Source of the DNA: Clostridium_AD sp964467165
Lineage (GTDB): Bacteria > Bacillota > Clostridia > Clostridiales > Clostridiaceae
Assembly (NCBI GenBank): GCA_964467165.1
Contig: CAYXOL010000018.1
Location: forward strand, 1-64,000
Direction: 5' to 3'
DNA: 64,000 nucleotides
A program made the translations under genes and the position numbers. Under the pieces are notes generated by a model that saw only the letters and a list, made by a program, of their open reading frames with translations, made no database searches and was not told the origin of the DNA. How positions within the stretch are numbered: the stretch's first letter is position 1; the number at the start of each line of letters is the position of its first letter. This document shows positions 52,803-61,254 of this stretch, piece after piece.

Positions 52803-53300
52803 ATGGAGTATTTTGATATTTTAAATAAAGATGGAACTAAAAGCGGTGAAATAGCACTAAAAGGCGCCCTAATGTCAGATGGTCAATATTATTTAGGTGT
52901 ACATGCATATATACATAACTCAAAGGGAGATTTCTTGCTTCAAAAAAGATCGGAAACAAAGGACTTTTTACCAGGCGGGTGGGATATACATATGGGACAT
53001 GTTATCGCTGGGGAAACAAGTGAAACGGCTATCACTCGAGAAATACACGAAGAATTAGGTATAAAGATAAAAAATGTAACCTTCATAAAAAGAATAACTT
53101 GGGAAAAACATAATCATTTTATTGATATCTATGCAGCTTGTAAAGATATTAATATTTGTGATTTAACATTGCAAAAATCCGAGGTAGAGGATATTAAATA
53201 TATTTCAAAAAATGAAATGATAAAATTAATAAAAAGCATGGATTACAGGCCAAAAGAGTATAGAACTGTTATAGAGAATTATGTTAGAGAACTTCATTAA
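52803..53300 (+). CDS. NUDIX hydrolase (IPP-isomerase-like subgroup)
   Basis: This 165-aa protein begins EYFDILNKDGTKSGEIA and has a perfect Nudix box Gly65 to Ile87 (GHVIAGETSETAITREIHEE then LG). The N-terminus and WDIHMGH context match the YfcD/isopentenyl-diphosphate-isomerase-like branch, which acts on small phosphorylated compounds. ATG 52803 is preferred over GTG 52788 (SD GTGAGGG). Confidence 0.9.
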   Translation: MEYFDILNKDGTKSGEIALKGALMSDGQYYLGVHAYIHNSKGDFLLQKRSETKDFLPGGWDIHMGHVIAGETSETAITREIHEELGIKIKNVTFIKRITWEKHNHFIDIYAACKDINICDLTLQKSEVEDIKYISKNEMIKLIKSMDYRPKEYRTVIENYVRELH

Positions 53301-53356
53301 GGAATTTGAATTATAGGTATATTCCATAGCTAATTTGAATGAAAAGGCTGGTAATT

Positions 53357-53635
53357 ATGAAGGATTTAGATTTAGAATACAAGATTATTGGTAAAGGTAA
53401 ATCTATACTTGTTATAGAAATAGCAAGGGATAATAAGGTAGCTGAAGGGCGCTGAGTTAGATATGATATTCCAGAGAAGGAGGCTGCTTTATATGAGACT
53501 GAATGGCGTAAGCTACAAGTAGAGTTATCAAAGCTCTCAGATGAAGGAAAACTAATAATTGCTGAAAATAGTGACCATGAGATTTACTTAGATAGACCTG
53601 ATATAGTAATTAAGTATTTAAAGACATTAATATAA
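53357..53635 (+). pseudogene. Core-deleted alpha/beta hydrolase
   Basis: ATG 53357 reads DLEYKIIGKGKSILVIEIA, the start of a hydrolase domain. After a TGA at 53453-53455 the frame goes on in phase as YETEWRKLQVELSKLSDEGK, LIIAENSDHEIYLDRPD, the C-terminal part with the catalytic His. The nucleophile region and most of the fold (about 180 residues) are missing. Confidence 0.75.
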
Positions 53636-53673
53636 TGCAAGAACGTGGGACGTTGGGTATTGGGGGCTATAAA

Positions 53674-53778
53674 ATGGATGAGAAATTAATAAACTCAGCT
53701 AAGGAATATTTGATACAAAAATATAAGTGTCATTCTATAATATTATACGGTTCTTTTCTGAAACTCCCACATTTTTAA
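53674..53778 (+). pseudogene. Nucleotidyltransferase fragment
   Basis: MDEKLINSAKEYLIQKYKCH then SIILYGSF matches the start of MNT/kanamycin-nucleotidyltransferase-like proteins, whose GSF(A)xG motif is cut off at GSF. The frame then runs to a stop. In another frame NSDISDID near 53790-53815 keeps a trace of the next motif, so a frameshift or small deletion broke it. Confidence 0.6.
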
Positions 53779-53871
53779 TACTACATTGAAAACCAATTCG
53801 GATATTTCTGATATAGATAGGTTAATCGAACATATAATTGCATAGTATTGAGATTCTAAGGGGGAATTGAT

Positions 53872-55074
53872 ATGAATAATAGTAAACTAAATATGTATTT
53901 TTTTGGAGATTCAGGAGATTATGACTGTTATAATCCAGCATATGTATGCGGTATAGAATACACTTCTGAAATATTATATTTAATTGCATCTAAACAACCA
54001 TTTTCAATATCTAAATCCGAAATCGCAAATCATTTAAATATAGAAGATGAAATAATTACTGATATTATTCATAATCTTGAATTGATAAACGCAATAGAAG
54101 TTAAGACTAATACATTTAGAATAAAATTTCCAGTTTTTTTAGAAGAAGATGTTATAAAAATGGAGAAATACATAAATAACATAGGCGAGGTAATTGGAAA
54201 GAAAATAGTATCTCTGAGAGAGATATTATATAAAAAGATATCCCATTTGAGATGCTCAAAATGGCATAGTAATGAAAGGATACTTTATCATATTATTTGT
54301 GACAAAGTATTTGATGATACTGCTTTTGATTTTTTTGCTGAAAGAAATACATTTTGTACGTCAAAATCGCAACCTGGGAATAGAGATTACATTATTGTTG
54401 CATATGAAGATAGTGAAGCAGTAGAAAAACATAGCAATAAACTATTATGTAGTAGTAATAACTATAGAAATTCTGGATTTACTTTTAATAGTTTTGGAGA
54501 TTCAAATGGCTCAAGGAAGGATATGTTTAGGTTTTTTAGACTTATCCAGACCAATGTTGATAATGAAAGTCCATTCCATGAACTAAACGTATCTTATATT
54601 AAAATCTTAGACAATATGAATAGTGAAATTGCAACTAAATGTGGTGAATTGATGTGCTATATTATCAGTAATAACATCAAATATAACCAATTAACCGAAA
54701 AAGAAAAGGATTCAGCAAAATTTTTAAAGGAATTAGGGTATATTGATATTGATAATCTTGATAACTCTATAGCCATAAATATCCCTGTATTTTACGAATT
54801 TGAAAATACACCAGTTATTAAAAGTTTATCAGACATTATACTCACAAATATATTTCCAATAGTAGAAGAAGTATTTGAGAATTTTAAGGGCAATTCATCT
54901 GAATTAACCTCAGTAAGACACAATGTAGATATAAAAGAAATAGCAAATGAATTATGGCATCAAATATTCGGTGCTACTAATGAGTACTTAGTAAAAGAAG
55001 GATTTGTTGCATCACCATGTGCTATAGATGGCGAAGGTAGATATTTGAGAAGCATCACTGTAAATCACTGTTAA
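53872..55074 (+). CDS. Unknown ~400-aa protein with N-terminal winged-helix-like region, paralogue B
   Basis: This 400-aa protein is collinear with the one at 37521. Shared blocks are YFFGDSGDYDCYNPAYVC, EILYLIASKQPFSISKSEI, FPVFLEEDVIKMEKYI, NERILYHIIC, KDMFRFFRLIQ and NELWHQIFGATNEYLVKEGF. The strong conservation over the whole length argues for a selected function. No TM or signal peptide. SD AAGGGGGA. It follows two gene relics and precedes a truncated kinase. Confidence 0.8.
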   Translation: MNNSKLNMYFFGDSGDYDCYNPAYVCGIEYTSEILYLIASKQPFSISKSEIANHLNIEDEIITDIIHNLELINAIEVKTNTFRIKFPVFLEEDVIKMEKYINNIGEVIGKKIVSLREILYKKISHLRCSKWHSNERILYHIICDKVFDDTAFDFFAERNTFCTSKSQPGNRDYIIVAYEDSEAVEKHSNKLLCSSNNYRNSGFTFNSFGDSNGSRKDMFRFFRLIQTNVDNESPFHELNVSYIKILDNMNSEIATKCGELMCYIISNNIKYNQLTEKEKDSAKFLKELGYIDIDNLDNSIAINIPVFYEFENTPVIKSLSDIILTNIFPIVEEVFENFKGNSSELTSVRHNVDIKEIANELWHQIFGATNEYLVKEGFVASPCAIDGEGRYLRSITVNHC

Positions 55075-55111
55075 TATTAAATTCCAAGTTTATTTAATAA
55101 GGAGATCAAAA

Positions 55112-55234
55112 ATGATGAAACTATTGTTAATTGAGGGCCAACCAGGTTCAGGAAAGTCAACCTTCGCTTCAAAGATATGTAATGATTTTGAGAAAATGAA
55201 AATTCTTGATTTTACAAAAGACTATCATCTATAA
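55112..55234 (+). pseudogene. P-loop kinase fragment (40 aa)
   Basis: SD AAGGAG and ATG 55112 lead into MMKLLLIEGQPGSGKSTFAS with a perfect Walker A (GQPGSGKST), then the frame stops after KDYHL. Complete kinases of this type run well over 150 residues, so most of the gene is lost. Confidence 0.65.
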
Positions 55235-55296
55235 ATTCTCATGACAATGCACATAAAAACATTTTGTTGAAAGGATTTAATAAAGGGGGATTTGAT

Positions 55297-55710
55297 ATGG
55301 AAAATGGCAAAAAAATTTACTTTGCAGTTAAGGCATTTATACTTAATGAAGGTAATTTCTTGGTTATGCATAAAAGTGGAATAGCGGAAGAGCTTTGGGA
55401 ACTACCAGGAGGTAGAATGGAGTTTGGGGAATCTGCTGAAGATACTTTAAAAAGAGAATTGTTAGAAGAAACAGGACTTCTAGTTACACCAATTAAATTG
55501 TTAGATACGTGGAATTGTGTGTTTGACAATTATCAGATTACTGGAATTATCTATTTATGCAAAATTAAAAATACTGAACTCAAATTGTCCGATGAACATG
55601 ACAATTTTAAATGGGTAAATGCTGAGACTGAATCTATAATTAATATGTATGATGTTTTTAAGGAGAAAATGATAAAGTGGAATTGGAATGACATTAGATC
55701 ATTTGAATAA
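55297..55710 (+). CDS. NUDIX hydrolase
   Basis: This 137-aa protein has a perfect Nudix box Gly39 to Leu61 (GRMEFGESAEDTLKRELLEE then TG) in the context ELPGGR, as in MutT-like enzymes. It could be a nucleotide-sanitising or small-molecule pyrophosphatase. ATG 55297 has GGGGGA upstream; the frame extends to TTG 55264. Confidence 0.9.
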   Translation: MENGKKIYFAVKAFILNEGNFLVMHKSGIAEELWELPGGRMEFGESAEDTLKRELLEETGLLVTPIKLLDTWNCVFDNYQITGIIYLCKIKNTELKLSDEHDNFKWVNAETESIINMYDVFKEKMIKWNWNDIRSFE

Positions 55711-55769
55711 TCTAAATTTAAGAATAACGGGAATATGTAGACATTGTAACTTAAAGGGAATTATTAAGG

Positions 55770-56273
55770 ATGGTGAAAATAGTGAAATTACGTTTAGCAA
55801 ACATTGATGATGAAGAAAAAATAGCAAGGTTAATAGCACAGTTTAGAGTGGACTTAAAACAACTTAAAGGTATTAAATCAACTCCTAGCATAGACCAATC
55901 AAAGGAAGAATTCAAAGAATATATAGAAGCAAAGTATCCAATTTTTGTTGCTGAAGAAAATAACAAAGAATTGTTAGGATATTTAGTATGTCGAATTGAT
56001 AATGGAACAGTTTGGGCTGAATCTCTATTTGTTTCTTATGATGCAAGAAGAAATGGAATAGCCTCAAAACTATATGAAAAGGCGGAGGAACTTGCAAAGG
56101 AATTGGGGGGAGGTACAGTTTATAATTGGGTGCATCCTAACAATGATAAGGTGATACCATTTTTATGTAAAATGGGATACAATGTTTTAAATCTTATCGA
56201 AATAAGAAAACCAAGGGAAAATGAAGTATTAACTCAAAAAATAAGTGTTGGTAAGTATGAGTATAATTACTAA
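55770..56273 (+). CDS. GNAT N-acetyltransferase
   Basis: This 167-aa protein has motif A DARRNGIASKLYEK near 91-104 and VHPNNDKVIPFLCKMGYNVL. Both ATG 55770 and GTG 55782 are possible starts; AAGGATGG just before favours the GTG, giving 163 aa. Substrate unknown. Confidence 0.8.
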   Translation: MVKIVKLRLANIDDEEKIARLIAQFRVDLKQLKGIKSTPSIDQSKEEFKEYIEAKYPIFVAEENNKELLGYLVCRIDNGTVWAESLFVSYDARRNGIASKLYEKAEELAKELGGGTVYNWVHPNNDKVIPFLCKMGYNVLNLIEIRKPRENEVLTQKISVGKYEYNY

Positions 56274-56324
56274 TTATTAGGTAGGAACATTCATTAACTA
56301 TGTATTTAAGAAGGGAAGTTAATT

Positions 56325-57131
56325 ATGAAATTATTGATTGTAGGAGCAAGTGGATATTTGGGAAATACAATATATAAGAAACTTAAGGAATGCAGTAATG
56401 ATGATATTTATGGAACTTGCTGCAACTCGAGTAAGCAGGAACTTTTACAAATTAATGTATTGAATAAGTTAGATATGAAGAAATTACTATCATTTAAACC
56501 AGATGTAATTATTTGGAGCATTTATGATGTAGAAGAAGAAATGTCCTTATCACAAATAGGTATAAATGAGATGGTTAATGGAATATCTGAAGAGGTACGC
56601 TTAATTTATGTTTCCACTACAGTTGGAAAAGGAAAGCAGCAGGCTGAAAATATAATTCCCAATAAGCGTATGAGTGAGGAATACTTATCAAAATATATTA
56701 ACGGTAAAATAGAAGGGGAAAGTATAGTTAGAAAGCACCATAATCATGTAATTGTACGACCTGGGAGTATATATGGTTATGACTACGATGGCAAAATGGA
56801 TTCTAGGATGAAAACACTACTTGAAATTTCAGAAACAGGTAAAAGATATTCAAGAACAGCAAATATGTATGCCAGTTTTGTTAATGTATGCGATCTAGCA
56901 GATGCTATAATCGAACTTGCCTATAGCAATTTTACAGGAATAATAAATGTAGCAGGAGAAAGACCTGTAAGTCATTATGATTTCAACATATATTTAGCAA
57001 GCTTAATGGATATTGATAACAGTTTTATAATACCTGATTATAAGCAAGAAGAGGTATATCATAATATAAATAGCGACAAAAGAAAACTTTTGCTCAATAG
57101 CTTAGTGAGAGATATTAACAGAGAATCATAA
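56325..57131 (+). CDS. NAD-dependent epimerase/dehydratase (RmlD-like)
   Basis: This 268-aa protein has the nucleotide-binding turn VGASGYLGNTIY at 6-17 and RPGSIYGYDYDG further on. The YxxxK of extended SDRs appears as YLSKYINGK but is less clear, so the catalytic pair is uncertain. It probably reduces or epimerises a nucleotide sugar. SD AAGAAGGGAAG. The gene is complete in length. Confidence 0.75.
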   Translation: MKLLIVGASGYLGNTIYKKLKECSNDDIYGTCCNSSKQELLQINVLNKLDMKKLLSFKPDVIIWSIYDVEEEMSLSQIGINEMVNGISEEVRLIYVSTTVGKGKQQAENIIPNKRMSEEYLSKYINGKIEGESIVRKHHNHVIVRPGSIYGYDYDGKMDSRMKTLLEISETGKRYSRTANMYASFVNVCDLADAIIELAYSNFTGIINVAGERPVSHYDFNIYLASLMDIDNSFIIPDYKQEEVYHNINSDKRKLLLNSLVRDINRES

Positions 57132-57160
57132 GTTAATATGCAGTTAAGAATCTGAGCAAT

Positions 57161-57243
57161 TGAAGTATTTTAATTATGAAGAATTAAATCAATTAAATAT
57201 TGCTGAAACACAAAGACATATAATTAATGAGTTTTTCAGATAA
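57161..57243 (+). pseudogene. C-terminal relic, unrecognised
   Basis: The frame reads KYFNYEELNQLNIAETQRHI then INEFFR and TAA. No start or SD. It lies between the epimerase and the MerR promoter. Confidence 0.3.
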
Positions 57244-57249
57244 TAATGC

Positions 57250-57281
57250 TTGACTTTCCTCTGCAGGGGATAGTTTATACT
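57250..57281 (+). promoter_or_regulatory. MerR-type promoter with overlapping operator
   Basis: TTGACT at 57250-57255 and TATACT at 57276-57281 are 20 bp apart, longer than usual, as is typical for MerR-activated promoters. The spacer holds the near-palindrome TTTCCTCTGCAGGGGATAG. Confidence 0.65.
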
Positions 57282-57301
57282 ATCAATATAGAGGTGATAT
57301 A

Positions 57302-57967
57302 GTGTATAAAATAGGCGATTTTTCAAAAATAACAAATTTAACTGTGAAGGCCCTGCGATATTACGATGACGAGAATATTCTTAATCCTTCTTATCGATGC
57401 GTGGAAAATTCATATAGATTTTATAATGATAATGATTTCAAGAAGGCAGAATTAATTGTGCTTTTACGAGAACTTAATTTTTCAATTTCTGAAATTAAAG
57501 ATGTTATGAATATATATGAAGATACAGCTGACTTATCCTATATATTAGAAGAAAAGAGAGATATGATTAAGAAGAAAATTATAGAAGAAAGATCATTGCT
57601 AAAAAAAATCAACCTATATATTAATCCAAATTTAATGGAGGCGGATAACATGATTTACAAAATGGAAGTCAAGGATATTCAAGCTGTTAAAGTGGCATCT
57701 ATGAGGTACAAAGGCAAATACAGTGATGTTGGTAAGTATATAGGTAGAATCTACAAGGTTATAAAAGGAGATGCAAACGGCAACCCTTTTAATTGTTATT
57801 ATGATGGTGAATATAAGGAAACAGCAGATATTGAGGCCTGTGTTCCTACATCAAAGCAGGCTTATGACCCTGAGATAACTACAAAAGAACTACCCCTATG
57901 GCAAATACGAACATCAAAAATGTGTACATTCAACTATTGGCGAAGCTTTAAAATTAAATGTATCTGA
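57302..57967 (+). pseudogene. MerR-family regulator, C-terminus replaced
   Basis: GTG 57302 (SD AGAGGTG) opens a MerR HTH (YKIGDFSKITNLTVKALRYY), a coiled coil and a GyrI-like effector domain up to TSKQAYDPEITTKELP (about residue 197). There the natural end of the GyrI domain is lost and the frame runs through unrelated sequence to 57967. The other frame from the junction is a metallophosphoesterase. DNA binding may persist, but ligand binding is doubtful. Confidence 0.7.
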
Positions 57968-58367
57968 ATTTCCATATTCTATTTCAAGAAATCATTTTAA
58001 CATTAATGTAACTTTCATACATTATCCACTTGTAGATAGTGGTAAAGATTTTAAGCCTATTTGCAAAGAATCAACGTAGAACAACTTAGATGAACTTTTT
58101 AAAAACATAGATTCAGATATAATATTTTATGGTCACCATCATCCATTCTCCGATATTAAGGGTAGGGGTAGATACATAAATCTAGGTTCTCTAGGATGTA
58201 GTCATGATTCCCTTGCTAGATTTACAATTCTAGAAATTTCTAAGGGCCAATACTCAGTTCAACACAAGGTGGTCACATATTCAAAGGATTCAATATTCGA
58301 TGAATTTGAAAAGAAGGAAGTTCCAGAAAGAGACTTTATTTCTAAAATTTTTTTTGGAAAATCCTAA
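57894..58367 (+). pseudogene. C-terminal part of a metallophosphoesterase joined to the MerR gene
   Basis: In the frame of 57900 it reads EHQKCVHSTIGEALKLNV, VTFIHYPLVDSGKDFKPI, stop (58078-58080), then NNLDELFKNIDSDIIFYGHH, HPFSDIKGRGRYINLGSLGC to TAA 58367. This is the second half of a YfcE-like phosphoesterase with its GHHH metal motif. The first half (DxH and GD motifs) is missing, and one stop interrupts the rest. Confidence 0.75.
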
Positions 58368-58523
58368 AACCAGTTAAAATCGAATAATGATAAATAGACT
58401 TTTGAGCAGAGTTAAATCAGTTTGCACTTAATTAAAGACAATTTTATGAATGGATTGGAGAATTAAATACATTTGAGCTATAAATACCATAATAAAAGCT
58501 ACTTTAAGATAGGGGAATCAACT

Positions 58524-59171
58524 GTGAAAGTTTTAATTGGACAACCATTACATGAATGTAATATAGAACAACTTAAAAATGAAATAGAGACTACCAAAGG
58601 AATTGATATAGTTCTATTTCCAGAAGGTTATTTATCAAATGAAAAAGCTCTTGAGAGCGCTAGTGAAATAGCTAAAAAATATAATGTAACTATTATTACT
58701 TCATATCGACGCGATAATAAGGATAGAGCAGTAATAATTAATAATTTAGGTGAGCTAGTTTTAGAAAGAGCTAAAACTCCACCAGAAGAAGATAGGAAAA
58801 TATATGCGCCAACTTCAGTGAAAATTAATGAAAATGTGATTGGATATTTACTTTGTATGGAAATTTTAAAAGGTATGAGAGATTTGAAAGCAATAAAAGA
58901 GAAAATTGATTTTATTGCACATCCAATTGGCGTTGGTATGTTTAGTGATGAGCAATTTGAAGAATGGATAAGCGAGGCAAAAAATATAGCCAAAACATAC
59001 AACACAATAATTATTGGCACAAGTCATGCAGATGGCTCATATAGAAATTGTGGAGTATCAATTCCAATATCATATTTTATTGATAGCAATGGAGAAGCAA
59101 TTTATATCTCAAAATCGGATACTCGAACACGAATTGTAAATTTATCTACAAAGGAAGTGGCTATTAAATAA
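58524..59171 (+). CDS. Carbon-nitrogen hydrolase (nitrilase-like)
   Basis: From GTG 58524 (AGGGGAA upstream) the 215 residues show the Glu-Lys-Cys triad context: FPEGYL with Glu34, RAKTPPEEDR with a candidate Lys84, and YLLCMEILKG with Cys111. These enzymes hydrolyse nitriles, amides or carbamates. The frame also allows a TTG at 58473. The protein is shorter than typical ~270-aa members, so the C-terminal region may be reduced. SD moderate. Confidence 0.75.
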   Translation: MKVLIGQPLHECNIEQLKNEIETTKGIDIVLFPEGYLSNEKALESASEIAKKYNVTIITSYRRDNKDRAVIINNLGELVLERAKTPPEEDRKIYAPTSVKINENVIGYLLCMEILKGMRDLKAIKEKIDFIAHPIGVGMFSDEQFEEWISEAKNIAKTYNTIIIGTSHADGSYRNCGVSIPISYFIDSNGEAIYISKSDTRTRIVNLSTKEVAIK

Positions 59172-59225
59172 ATTTAAGCTTGTCGCAAATAAGGAGTGAA
59201 GAGACTATAGAAATTGTACATTTAA

Positions 59226-59342
59226 TTGATAATAAGGAACGCAGCAGATTATTACCGAAAATTAGGGTGGAAATATTTGTGTAAAACAAAAGATGAACTT
59301 GGGATAGATACAGAAGTTTTTAAAAAAGTATTGGGGGACTAA
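59226..59342 (+). pseudogene. GNAT C-terminal relic
   Basis: The frame reads NAADYYRKLGWKYLCKTKDE then LGIDTEVFKKVLGD and TAA, a GNAT closing strand and tail. The acetyl-CoA motif and start are missing. Confidence 0.45.
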
Positions 59343-59343
59343 A

Positions 59344-59874
59344 ATGACAATTTTTTATTTAGTTAGGCACGGAGAACCAACGTATGAAGCAGTTGATGAG
59401 AGAAAGTTTATTGGACACGGAAGAGATTTAGCACCATTAACTAAAAATGGAATTGAGGGTGTAAAAAAAACAGCTAAAGATAGTAGACTTAAAAGCTGTG
59501 AAATAATTGTTTCATCACCGTATACAAGAGCATTACAAACTGCAGCGATTTTATCGAAAGAATTAGGAATAGATTTAGAGGTTGAAGTTGATTTACACGA
59601 ATGGGTGCCAGATATAATAAACTTCCAGCATAAAACCTCTCAAGATTGTTTTGATTTATGTAAGGATTTTGATTTTTATAATGGAAAACCTCCAAAAGAT
59701 GAACTTAAAGTATGGGAAACATCAGAAAGTATGAAAAAAAGAATAGATAGTGTTTTAGAAAAATATACAAAGTATGAAAAAGTAATAGTGATAAGTCATG
59801 GCATGCTTATCAGGACAATCAGAGATCAAGCTGAAATTGCATATGCAGAAATTATTGAATATTGTACTAAGTAA
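59344..59874 (+). CDS. Histidine phosphatase (phosphoglycerate-mutase-like)
   Basis: This 176-aa protein has catalytic RHG at 8-10 (LVRHGEPTYEA), SSPYTRALQTAAIL and the second His in VISHGML. A conventional member, in contrast to the QHC variant at 25563. It starts one base after a GNAT relic's stop; GGGGGAC is the SD. Substrate unknown. Confidence 0.85.
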   Translation: MTIFYLVRHGEPTYEAVDERKFIGHGRDLAPLTKNGIEGVKKTAKDSRLKSCEIIVSSPYTRALQTAAILSKELGIDLEVEVDLHEWVPDIINFQHKTSQDCFDLCKDFDFYNGKPPKDELKVWETSESMKKRIDSVLEKYTKYEKVIVISHGMLIRTIRDQAEIAYAEIIEYCTK

Positions 59875-59941
59875 AAAAATCGTATATGAATTATAATATT
59901 AATCATTTTTTTAGTTGAGGTCAAAGAAGGGAGATTTGAAT

Positions 59942-60859
59942 ATGAAAAAATTAACGAAAACTTTTTTAAGTCAATTAACGAGCTTTATGAATACAGAAGC
60001 TAGACCACTAGAAAAATCTATATTCAATTATTATTTTAATGATTCAAGTGGTGATGATATCTTAGACTCATTAGGCGCATTTCAAAACTCAGATGGAGGG
60101 TTTGGTAAAGGTATCGAACCGGACTTTAAACTTATGGAGTCTTCACCCATGGCAACATCTATTGGCTTAAGATACTTAAGTAGGCTAGACAATACTGATA
60201 AGGCACAAAATATGATAGCAAAAGCTGTTGAATATCTTGAGTCAACTTTTGATAGTAATAGAAATGGGTGGTATAGCGTTCCAAGTAATGTTAATAGCTA
60301 TCCTCATGCACCTTGGTGGGAATTTAGAAATGATATAAATATGACCGTTATTGATTATTCATGGGGAAATCCTTCTGCTGAATTAATTGGCTATCTTTAT
60401 AAGTACAAAGAATATCTTAATAACTTAGATATTTATTCGTTAAAAAACTATGCTATAGCAAATTTCAATAAACGTACAGAATTTAACTCAGAACATGAAA
60501 TATTTTGTTATATTCATATGTATAATGCTCTAGACGAAGAGTTTTCTAGCCAAATTGTAGATACATTAAAATTAGCTGTTTCCCAATTGGTTAACATAAC
60601 CCAAACTGAATGGATAAATTATGTACCCACACCACTAAAATTTATTAACAGCGAGTCTAAGAACTTTTTTGGAATAGAGTGTAAATTTATAGATCAGAAC
60701 TTAGATTATTTAATAGATAAACTAGAAGAAGATGGTAAGATATCGCCTACATGGCAATGGGATAGCTATTTAGAAGAGTGGGAAATTGCTAAAATTGAAT
60801 GGTCAGGAATCCTAACTCTTGAGGCTTTACTATCTTTACGTAAGTTTAGTAGGATATAG
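59942..60859 (+). CDS. Prenyltransferase/squalene-cyclase-like alpha-toroid protein
   Basis: From ATG 59942 (AGAAGGGAG upstream) the 305 residues contain the QNSDGGFGKG motif near 52-61 and repeated helical pairs (SPMATSIGLRYLSRL; FCYIHMYNAL; SGILTLEALLSLRKF), as in squalene-cyclase-like toroids. It lacks the DCTAE-type catalytic motif of true cyclases, so it probably binds rather than cyclises. No TM or signal peptide. Confidence 0.6.
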   Translation: MKKLTKTFLSQLTSFMNTEARPLEKSIFNYYFNDSSGDDILDSLGAFQNSDGGFGKGIEPDFKLMESSPMATSIGLRYLSRLDNTDKAQNMIAKAVEYLESTFDSNRNGWYSVPSNVNSYPHAPWWEFRNDINMTVIDYSWGNPSAELIGYLYKYKEYLNNLDIYSLKNYAIANFNKRTEFNSEHEIFCYIHMYNALDEEFSSQIVDTLKLAVSQLVNITQTEWINYVPTPLKFINSESKNFFGIECKFIDQNLDYLIDKLEEDGKISPTWQWDSYLEEWEIAKIEWSGILTLEALLSLRKFSRI

Positions 60860-60913
60860 ATACATTATTCTAAAATATTGGCACTATATATTAATATAAG
60901 GAGAGTGGTATCA

Positions 60914-61015
60914 ATGTGCAAATTGCTATTAACTTCAGCAGGGTTTGAAAATATGCCTTTAACAGATAGACAAGCCTTGCTTATAGTTGGAGAAGACACA
61001 ATAATAATTGAATAA
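60914..61015 (+). pseudogene. Core-deleted peptidase E (S51-like) gene, 33 aa
   Basis: The first 12 residues (CKLLLTSAGFEN) match the N-terminus and the rest (PLTDRQALLIVGEDTIIIE) the C-terminus of S51-type peptidases, normally about 200 aa. The catalytic Ser-His-Glu region is gone, but frame, start and stop are kept. SD AAGGAGAG. Confidence 0.65.
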
Positions 61016-61042
61016 AATCAATAAACAAAGCGAGGATTTAAT

Positions 61043-61243
61043 ATGAATAATGATATAAATGTTGTATTTTTTGACTTGTTCTTTACGCTAGTAACACCAA
61101 GGTATAGTGATTTGAGAAATGAAAATGATGTACTAAGAATAATAAAAACACATTGGGAGAAATATGCAGAACACAAGGAATTTGCAGATTATTATATCGA
61201 AGATTTTAAAGAAATTAAAAATATATTAATTAATCACTATTAG
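61043..61243 (+). pseudogene. Core-deleted HAD hydrolase gene, 66 aa
   Basis: It starts NVVFFDLFFTLVTP with the HAD nucleophile Asp and a first cap helix (LRNENDVL, WEKYAE). It then jumps to a C-terminal helix (YYIEDFKEIKNIL) and stops. A complete HAD would be about 220-240 aa. SD GCGAGGA. It comes 28 bp after another core-deleted gene. Confidence 0.65.
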
Positions 61244-61254
61244 AGGAGGTAAAA

